This document shows, in pieces, positions 57,126 through 64,000 of a DNA stretch of 64,000 nt. The stretch covers positions 41,823,502-41,887,501 of the forward strand of contig OX457031.1 in NCBI GenBank assembly GCA_949752745.1, read 5' to 3'. Under the pieces are notes generated by a model. The model did not search any database. It saw nothing but the letters and a program-made list of their open reading frames with translations, and was not told where the DNA came from. Positions within the stretch are counted from its first letter, which is position 1. Each line of letters opens with the position of its first letter. The translations under genes were made by a program, and so were the position numbers. The stretch comes from Protula sp. h YS-2021. Its lineage: Eukaryota > Annelida > Polychaeta > Sabellida > Serpulidae.

Positions 57126-57840
57126 TCGATGTTCATTTTTCATCCTTACTCCTGTGAAGAAACAAAGTTTGTAGCACCAGTAAAATTTGACTGGCTAACT
57201 GCGTTTTCAACACTGTGGAGGGTAGCCTAGCTTGTTGTGTCTCTAGCCTATCGCTTTCAGGTACATCTTCAGTCGATCCATAGGTATAGTTGCTCTACAG
57301 GAAAGTTCGGACCACTTCACGACAAATTTCGGCAGCGCCCCAACACATGGACAAACCAGAATTGTTAATTTTACGGAAAACGAGAGCATTTGTCAGTTCT
57401 CCAGCTTCATCAGTGTTAAAGGGCTCTGCAAGTTCTTGTAGATACCTGCAAATTAAAGTTTTGATCTAGTCACACAGAGTAATAGGTAGTTTTAATTTGG
57501 CGGGAAGGCACCTACAGTGCAAAACTTGACAGAGACACCCTGGGTCTGCTAACAACGTTCTCCTTCCTAGCACCTGATCAAAAGAGTGTAGGAAGCTGCT
57601 GGCCATCTATAAGAAAAATTTGGACAGCGTGCTGAAGCCTGCAATAGAACGAGTGCAGAGGGCTGGACGACACACTGCTGTGTGATACTACACGCCAAAT
57701 CGATAATATGCACTACAAAGGAAACGTGTCTCTCAAGCTCGCGATTTCGATCCTCACTCGGGGTACAACAGATTTGTCATTCATGAACAGCCATGGTAAA
57801 GAAACCACGATGTGGGCACCCAGGTCTTAAGGACGATCCC
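57126..57840 (+). other. Leader region of element D
   Basis: No gene seen. It lies between the left repeat and the gag remnants. Confidence 0.45.
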
Positions 57841-59042
57841 CACTACTACTGCAGAGATGCGCTACTCGCTACGGGGGAAAGGACTGCGACGGTGTGATAA
57901 CGTGTGCAGTCTGCCAGCATATCCCAGACCAAGTGTGGCGGAGCTTGAATAGGCAGCATCGACACCAACTGTGTAATAGACAAAGTAAAGAGCTGTGGTC
58001 GCGGACAATGTCCTCGGCGGATACCCCCATTCATGAGCCATCAGGCAAAGATCCCGGCACCCCTCTGCGCAACACAGGTCCAAGAAGGACAGGAAGCATT
58101 CGGGGATCCCTACAACGGAAGAGAGCGCCCGCTTGTCGTTGCAAGAACTAGAGCAAAAGGCGGCCACTATAACACCAGTGCCCTCAACCCGACTGATTGA
58201 CAGTAAGGCTTCGAAATCATTTGCGGAATACATTGTTAGGGCCGCCAACAGGGCGTACACTTCAGGCACGTGGAGTCACACGATCACGAACGCTGGTGAC
58301 ACACCGAGCATGGGGGGTACCAGCCACCAGCAGAAAAGCCGGTTGTCCCCATACAGATAAACCTCGAAAAGACCCTCCGCAATGCACTACAGCACCGGGC
58401 AGTCGTGATCTCACTGGCGCATGCACCGAGCGCGACAATGACAAGACTGGAGCAGGGGAGGGAGCTTACACACGCACCTATGCTACAGGCAACAGTACCA
58501 CAGCGGGCTACGTGACGAGCGGCTTTGCCAGAACGAAAGGAGAGTCATCACCTCTAGTCGCACTCATGACCCAGATGGAGGGCGAAGCGCATAATAGTCC
58601 GGAGTGTGCATTAACGCCCACGGGGGCATGTGGGTTAGAGGTAGGATGATGTCATCCTCATCCTCCAATGATTCCGAGTCCCCGGAATCCTCATCACCAC
58701 GCCGATGAAGGAGACAAAAGTCGCGTGTCCAGCTGGTATCGCACGCTCACACTCTCCGACAGTGAAACGGTACGCAGGGCACAGTCGAGAGTAGAGCGAG
58801 GCGTACATGTCTCGCCATTCAAGCACCCGGAATATGGCGAATGGTTGAGATCATCGCTAAAAGGCGAAGCGTCTCCATGCAGAGGCGGGGGGGGGGGGGA
58901 GAGGGAGCGCTTCTCAGATGAAGGGTTCCCCAGCAGGGGAGGTGAGGAAGTGTGGTCAGCTACAACGGTCGACCCTCTGGATATCCGGTTTCGCCATGTC
59001 GTAGAAGTGATTCAAAAATTCTCAATTGCTCAAGTAGGTTAA
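57841..59042 (+). pseudogene. gag remnants of element D
   Basis: Broken frames: CAVCQHIPDQVWRSLNRQHR (about 57900, similar to the gag cysteine cluster plus W), Pro/Ser-rich and acidic stretches, and LDIRFRHVVEVIQKFSIAQVG at about 58978-59040, similar to VPFRDAIQEIARL in copy A. Confidence 0.65.
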
Positions 59043-59289
59043 TCCCTGTAGGAGACGCACTCCAGTTTCAGATAGGTGTCTGACGGGTACGCCATCAGGT
59101 TGAAGGAGGCAGAGTTTCAGTCAAAGGTACAAGAAAAGTTCTGGACTTCGGGAAAATTCAAACCAGGTCCAAAATGCGCGTTGCGCAAACGGCCTACACA
59201 GCATCGGACAACAAAGTCAATTTTGCTCACGCTCACGTACCCTAAGTAAGCACCAACCTGGTTACCTGTGGCCCGCCCTTAAGACAAGG

Positions 59290-60125
59290 TGACAATAAAA
59301 GACAGTGACTTCAGCTACATCGCAAGAAACAGGGCTGCGGTTGCTCTCATTTATCGAATATGTAGATCAGACCTTGGTGAGTGGATTTCTAGAGTTCGAT
59401 GCATCCATAGTGATCAAGTTCATTAGGTGTCTTGTGCGCCGTACAACTGATCTTATTACTGTCATCCAGCATTTAGCTACGCAGGAACAATGTGCTCCAA
59501 TACTGTAGACTCCCGCAGGGCAAGCTGTTCCAGTTGCGGCAAGCACAATACGTGGGACTAGCAACCCCAACATTCAAAATGGAAACAGCACATCCGCAAG
59601 GCGGTCAGTCGCGGAATTTGGGCGTGTGGGCATGTGAACCTACATCGATCTGACAGACGCGTACTTTCACATACCGATATGGACCCAACACTACAAACAC
59701 CTGTGCTTTCAGGTGGGGGAACAAGATACTTGTACCGCGCGCTAACCTTTTGGCTGGCATCTGCGACATGGGTTTTCAGCAAAGCAATGCGCTCAGTGAA
59801 GTCGTGGAAGCAACAGCAGCTGATGCTGTTGTTTCAATACCTAGAAGACTGGCTGAAAGCGGCGCTGGACAGACAAAGGGTGGCAGAGCAAACGTTTAGG
59901 ATATGCATCAGATGCATCGAGCTGGGGTTACTGGTAAACTTCGAGAAGTCAGAAACAGAATCCAAAGAGGTCGTTGTGTTGCTAGGAGACGTGTTCGATT
60001 TTACAGTCGGGCGCGTATTTGCGTCATCAGACAGAATCCAGAAGATTCAAAATATCATCCGGTCGATACTGAAAAATAGGTTGCCGGGGCTGTTGATAGC
60101 AACAGAAACAAAACTGTGCCCATGA
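59290..60125 (+). pseudogene. Reverse transcriptase remnant of element D
   Basis: The frame 59634-60125 holds ASATWVFSKAMRSVKSW, the active-site motif as YLED rather than YLDD, and LGLLVNFEKSE. A frameshift precedes it. The substitution Asp to Glu is probably inactivating. RNase H is largely missing. Confidence 0.8.
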
Positions 60126-60234
60126 GGAGCTTCCATTTCTTGAGCTACCGGCATGCAATGCGAGCGGCACTCGCGAGGGGCCGCAAACCACACGACAAGT
60201 TCAGACTCCCGCTACGGTTGGTGGTTGAACATTC

Positions 60235-60480
60235 AGCTGGGTGGCGAGGAGCTCGGTATTCGGGCCCCAGCAGTGGACATGCTTGCAACACGTCTCGACA
60301 CGCAGCTTACGTGGTATGTTTTGACCATGCCCAGACCCGGAAGCTACAACCAGCGATCGGCTGAGTTGCACGTAGCCGCAGAAGTTATTGTATGCGTTTC
60401 CCCAACCATAATACTTGAAGGGGTAGCAGAGCGGTTAGGGAGGGAACAGAGTTTTAGGCTTTTACTAATGGCACCGGCAA
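60235..60480 (+). pseudogene. Methyltransferase-like remnant of element D
   Basis: PAVDMLATRLDTQLTWYV and FRLLLMAPANP line up with the DLFA...LLLIAP domain of copies A and B. Confidence 0.5.
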
Positions 60481-60539
60481 ATCCCGTCAACCATGTTCCC
60501 ACTGTTACAACGGTGGGCGACGGAGGCAAGAACCTTTAC

Positions 60540-61025
60540 CTGTGGTCTCTAAAGCAAACTGGCTAAAAAGAAAGGGATTTTCGGTGCAAGCGGTAGCACA
60601 CATGCGAGAAGTGCACGCCAAGTCTATGGGTCACATTGGAAGGCATTGAAGAGGTGTTGCTTGATGAAATCAGTAGACTCATTGGCAGCGACGGCGCTAT
60701 TGATCACCGATTTCCTCATTTGAAAAGGAAAAGGTGGCCACTAGAACAGTATAGGGTTACTTAGTTCAGTGTTGAAGAACGCCAGCGGGTACGACCCAGG
60801 CCAGGACGAGTTTGTGTCTAAACTAATAAGAAATTTTAGTATGCAGAGACCACCCCCAGTCAAGCACATAGTGCAATGGGACGTAAAAGTAATACTAGAA
60901 TTCTTTCAGGGTCCACCTCTCTGGACGAACAGAATACGCCACTGCGGGAGTTTATACTCAAGGTTACTTTCCTTCTAGCCTTGGAGTCAGGCAAGAGAAG
61001 AGGTGAGATACGCGCGTTAGACTAG
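60540..61025 (+). pseudogene. Tyrosine recombinase N-terminal remnant of element D
   Basis: KANWLKRKGFSVQAVAHMRE, ASGYDPGQDEFVSKLIRNF and ESGKRRGEIRALD match the copy A recombinase in order. It ends just after the catalytic-Arg box. The HxxR and Tyr boxes are deleted. Confidence 0.8.
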
Positions 61026-61031
61026 TTTTGT

Positions 61032-61071
61032 ACAAATGTTGTAGCTGTTAAGTTGGATCGAACCGATGCTT
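61032..61071 (+). repeat. ICR remnant of element D
   Basis: ACAAATGTTGTAGCTGTT onward complements the right end at about 61298-61337 with few mismatches. Confidence 0.7.
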
Positions 61072-61144
61072 ACAACAGCCAGTCCGACCTCTTCCCACCA
61101 TTTCTCGGATACCTCTTTTCGGGGCGCGAAATGAGAAGTAACAT

Positions 61145-61340
61145 CGAATCATAGTACGAATAAACATGAGTACCCATGAAGTGCTGGGAGCTAACCATAA
61201 AAGTTTTTTACTCCAGTGAAATCAATTCTGAATTTTATTAGAAATTACATTTCAACTGTGTTACGGCCACAGAAAAGATAGGATGATACATTTCAAAGCA
61301 TCGGGTCGATCCAGTTAAACAGCTGCAACATTTGTTGGGA
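61145..61340 (+). repeat. Right inverted terminal repeat of element D
   Basis: Inverted match of 56959-57125, ending GCATCGGGTCGATCCAGTT followed by CAGCTGCAACATTTGT. Confidence 0.75.
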
Positions 61341-62385
61341 ACATTGGGAATAAAAATGGGCATTTAATGAAATAAAATAATTATTTTACAGATCTTTTGT
61401 CATCGAAGAATGAGCTCTAACAGACACTAGCAAGTTTCATGTGACTACTATAAAATACAGTTAATACATGCGTTAATTAAAAGCAAGTAAAAAAAGATGT
61501 TACACAAAGAAACATAAAGCTTTATCAGCTCTACTTTGTACTTTGAATACTAAAAAAAGTTATAAAGATAAAACCAGTACCGCTGTTTTGTCACATGCAA
61601 CAGATGAGAACTTTGTGCACCAGGATAGACTAGAATATGACACTTTGGCTAACTCCTCCTGGTGAGACCGATGTTTTTCTATTATTTTTGCCATAATTGT
61701 TTCGTTTACGATGCAGTTGTAGTTATTTCTTGAAATCAAATAAAGTTCAAAAAGAAGCTGGTAGTTATAGCGACAAATTTATGTAATAATTTTAAAGGTT
61801 TGTTCAAATGCATTTAAACATGAAAACCTCGAAGAAATGCCGGTCAGGATACTTTTAGGAAACATTGTATGGAACAGCCATTAACAAACCATTCTGATAC
61901 AGATCACAAACTGGTTACTGATAAGCCACTTCTTACATCTTTGAAGTTCATATTTTAAAAGCAATCGGGTATTATTGTTGAAAAACGATACACAGGTGCA
62001 TTATCAACTAAAGTTTTTATTGTTAATACTTATTGAAAACACCACATCACTGTGGTAAGCTTTGTTTTATTGATCTTGATTGACCAACGCCCAGTAGGTT
62101 CAAAGTTACTTGGAATGTGTTGAGTCCTTGGAATGACATTGAATGAACTTAGAAATTAAACGCACTACTTACATATTTACATACTCACACATACACACAT
62201 AGAAACACATGAATATACATACATAATACAGAAATGTTTTTTTTTTCGAAATAAAGACACTGCGTAAATTCATAGAAAATACCTGTACATCAAATATTGT
62301 ATTTGCCAATATATTCATTAAGCCGATCTATAATCAGCCTCCGAATCAATTCAGCCAATCTGTGTAATAATTTAAGCTCAAAACC
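61341..62385. other. No gene identified
   Basis: AT-rich. No recognisable coding or repeat element. Confidence 0.45.
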
Positions 62386-62387
62386 AG

Positions 62388-62490
62388 TCGATGATACACA
62401 TTCGCTGAAATTTTCAGCGAGTTCACAGATCTGCTGATTGATCTGCGGATTTGTGAACTCGCTGAGAATTTCAGCTGATGTGTATCATTC
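62388..62490. repeat. Palindrome with about 45-bp arms
   Basis: GATGATACACATTCGCTGAA and its continuation are mirrored after a short spacer by GCGGATTTGTGAACTCGCTG and its continuation, ending GATGTGTATCATT. It lies just before the (TA)n tract. Confidence 0.75.
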
Positions 62491-62511
62491 GCTGCTGTCA
62501 TAGATCCGTGG

Positions 62512-62513
<2 letters not shown>

Positions 62514-62600
<87 letters not shown>
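62514..62600. repeat. (TA)n microsatellite, left
   Basis: About 43 TA units. Together with 63357-63427 it flanks a transposon that targets TA. Confidence 0.95.
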
Positions 62601-62605
<5 letters not shown>

Positions 62606-63353
62606 CGGAACCTCGACAACGGACCACTTCCCTATTGGGACCACCTATAAATGGAACACATTTTTTTATTCCCGAATGCGCTCCATAGGCCTCATTGGTT
62701 CAGGAAACTCCCAATTGGGACCACCTCAGAACGGACCACTTTGGGCCACTTTTTTCGGTCCCGAGCACTCAAAATGCCTGAGATTGGACCACTGTGGGAC
62801 ACAGGGGATATCACTGTATCTGTGCGGCACATTATTCACAACACTTAGTATGTTGCCGTCTTGGATATTGTTGCTATGGATTATGGTAATGTGTAGCGAG
62901 AAACGGGCTTTATGTTGTTATCTATTGCATAAACAATGACACCTGCCAATATACAAACTCATTGCCTTCCCACTGAGTACTTCTTGCGCGCTATGATCCT
63001 TAAACTACTGTTACCGCCCGCTAATTCTTTGAAACATCGTGTTTAAAACTTTTCCGGAGTGCATGAATAATTTTTGAAACTATATACAATGGACTCGTTT
63101 GCTAAATATAGTCGCAAAAGTATGCAAAATTGTGTATGTCTGTAACATACAGATTGTTAATCAGTTGAAATCAGTAATATATATTTTTGTAAACGAATAT
63201 TACTTTCGTTGTGTTTGGAAATCAAAGTTGAATCTGTAATCAATCAACCCACAACATTTTACGCCAGAAAGACCAAACCTCCCAAATGGGACCACCTCTG
63301 AAATAGAGCACATTTTTTCCGGTCTCAAGGGTGATCCGATTTCAGAGGTTCCG

Positions 63354-63356
<3 letters not shown>
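62601..63356. mobile_element. Non-autonomous pogo/Tigger-like element
   Basis: Ends CAGCGGAACCTCGACAACGG at 62602 and TTTCAGAGGTTCCGCTG at 63340-63356 are inverted, with TGGGACCACCT repeated near both ends. It is inserted in a TA repeat. No transposase frame is recognised in its 0.75 kb. Confidence 0.7.

Positions 63357-63427
<71 letters not shown>
63357..63427. repeat. (TA)n microsatellite, right
   Basis: About 35 TA units directly after the element. Confidence 0.95.
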
Positions 63428-63430
<3 letters not shown>

Positions 63431-63639
63431 CCACCTCAACGTCATTTTTTAAAAGCATTTAACCGTCAAAAATTTCTAATAGGACACTCTGGAAAGAGGA
63501 TAATTTTGCATTGAATTTAATGAGAAACTGAATTTCTATTAATGGTGGTGAAAATAGGGAGGTGGGGGACACTTGTTAGTATATGTGTTAACATTGAGTC
63601 CAGAAGAAAGAGAAATGTGGACATTTTGAGTCCGAACGC

Positions 63640-63990
63640 GGCCAACACGACTTGCCAGTTTGGCACCAAACTTAGTATAATATAGAACTAAACGAGTTCT
63701 ATATTTTCATTATTAAGCTTATTTTCAAGGTCAAATTAATACGCAAAGAGAGGCTATTTTTTTCTTTACAGTCGCCAGTCATTTTTTGTCATTTTGTCAT
63801 CACAACTCGTCAAAAACTTCTGGTCCGGTTGACACTAGACTTTGGAATTATATAGAACTTGATCTAAACGATTTTTATAAATATCTTTTTTTCATTATTA
63901 TGTTTGTTTTCAAGGTCAAAGACAGGGTATTTTCGCTGTTTTACTGCCTTTATAGTGAACGCTCATCACAAAGCAAAAGCTTACTGTGTG
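63640..63990. repeat. Two diverged tandem units of about 185 bp
   Basis: Both share ACTTAGTATAATATAGAACT or ACTTTGGAATTATATAGAACTT, a TTTCATTATTA block and TTTTCAAGGTCAAA. Runs toward the window edge. Confidence 0.6.
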
Positions 63991-64000
63991 CTGTTACAGT

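Larger units (their letters stand above)
56959..61340 (+). mobile_element. Degenerate DIRS1-like element D
   Basis: Left repeat (about 56959-57125) and right repeat (about 61145-61338) are inverted and share GGATCGACCCG, TCATCCT.TCTTTTCTGT and CCGTAAC.CAGTTGA. An ICR-like stretch at 61032-61071 complements the right end (about 61298-61337). Inside are decayed gag, RT, methyltransferase-like and N-terminal recombinase pieces in the usual order. A deletion runs from mid-recombinase to near the ICR. Its lineage is well diverged from A and B. Confidence 0.8.

Noticed and set aside
62346..62939. Tyr-Ile repeat proteins at 62346-62627, 62478-62939 and 63200-63445
   Set aside because: Translation of (TA)n tracts joined to flanking transposon sequence.

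Overview
This window looks like repeat-rich DNA from a metazoan, probably a marine invertebrate. A mollusc or other lophotrochozoan is my guess, based on the style of the repeats. There are no bacterial operons, tRNAs or rRNAs. One host gene is recognisable, a GNAT-family acetyltransferase resembling histidine N-acetyltransferase (NAT16). It has four coding exons (17615-17782, 27838-27952, 49740-49864, 50186-50761) whose phases join cleanly into a 327-residue protein, followed by an AATAAA signal. Its introns total about 32 kb and are full of mobile elements.

The most prominent elements are tyrosine-recombinase retrotransposons of the DIRS1 type. Two nearly complete copies lie on the + strand: A (77-8139) and B (28246-36305, inside NAT intron 2). 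Each has inverted terminal repeats, an internal complementary region matching the circle junction, gag, RT-RNase H-methyltransferase-like, and tyrosine recombinase frames. Each also carries two single-base frameshifts, at different places in the two copies. At least four more DIRS fragments or relics are present: E (about 11.3-14.4 kb), a 3' end remnant (39178-39715), C plus extra gag pieces (40.5-44.0 kb), and D (about 56.96-61.34 kb). In both A and B a donor overlaps the gag stop codon, and a 3' acceptor lies just after the recombinase gene. The phases are compatible with splicing out the whole pol/YR region and giving Gag a Lys/Gly-rich tail.

NAT intron 1 contains a 7.17-kb foldback element (19879-27044) with 5'-AG...CT-3' ends, a 6-bp target duplication (GACTGG) and roughly 3-kb inverted arms. 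Each arm carries a zinc-finger gene; one is intact and one has a different 3' end. The ends fit the Polinton/Maverick class, but no polymerase, integrase or capsid gene is seen, so it may be a snap-back derivative.

Other content: pogo/Tigger-like fragments and MITEs (15.5, 17.8, 44.6, 62.6 kb); a palindromic foldback family (16.3 kb, fragment at 55.5 kb); a 569-bp element with an 11-bp direct repeat (44.8 kb); a G/C-run foldback with a 9-bp direct repeat (48.4 kb); diverged satellites at 37.5, 46 and 51 kb; and a 51-bp minisatellite (52.3-55.9 kb) within what may be a composite Helentron/pearl-like element (51.0-56.1 kb). Long stretches, noted individually, hold nothing I can identify.
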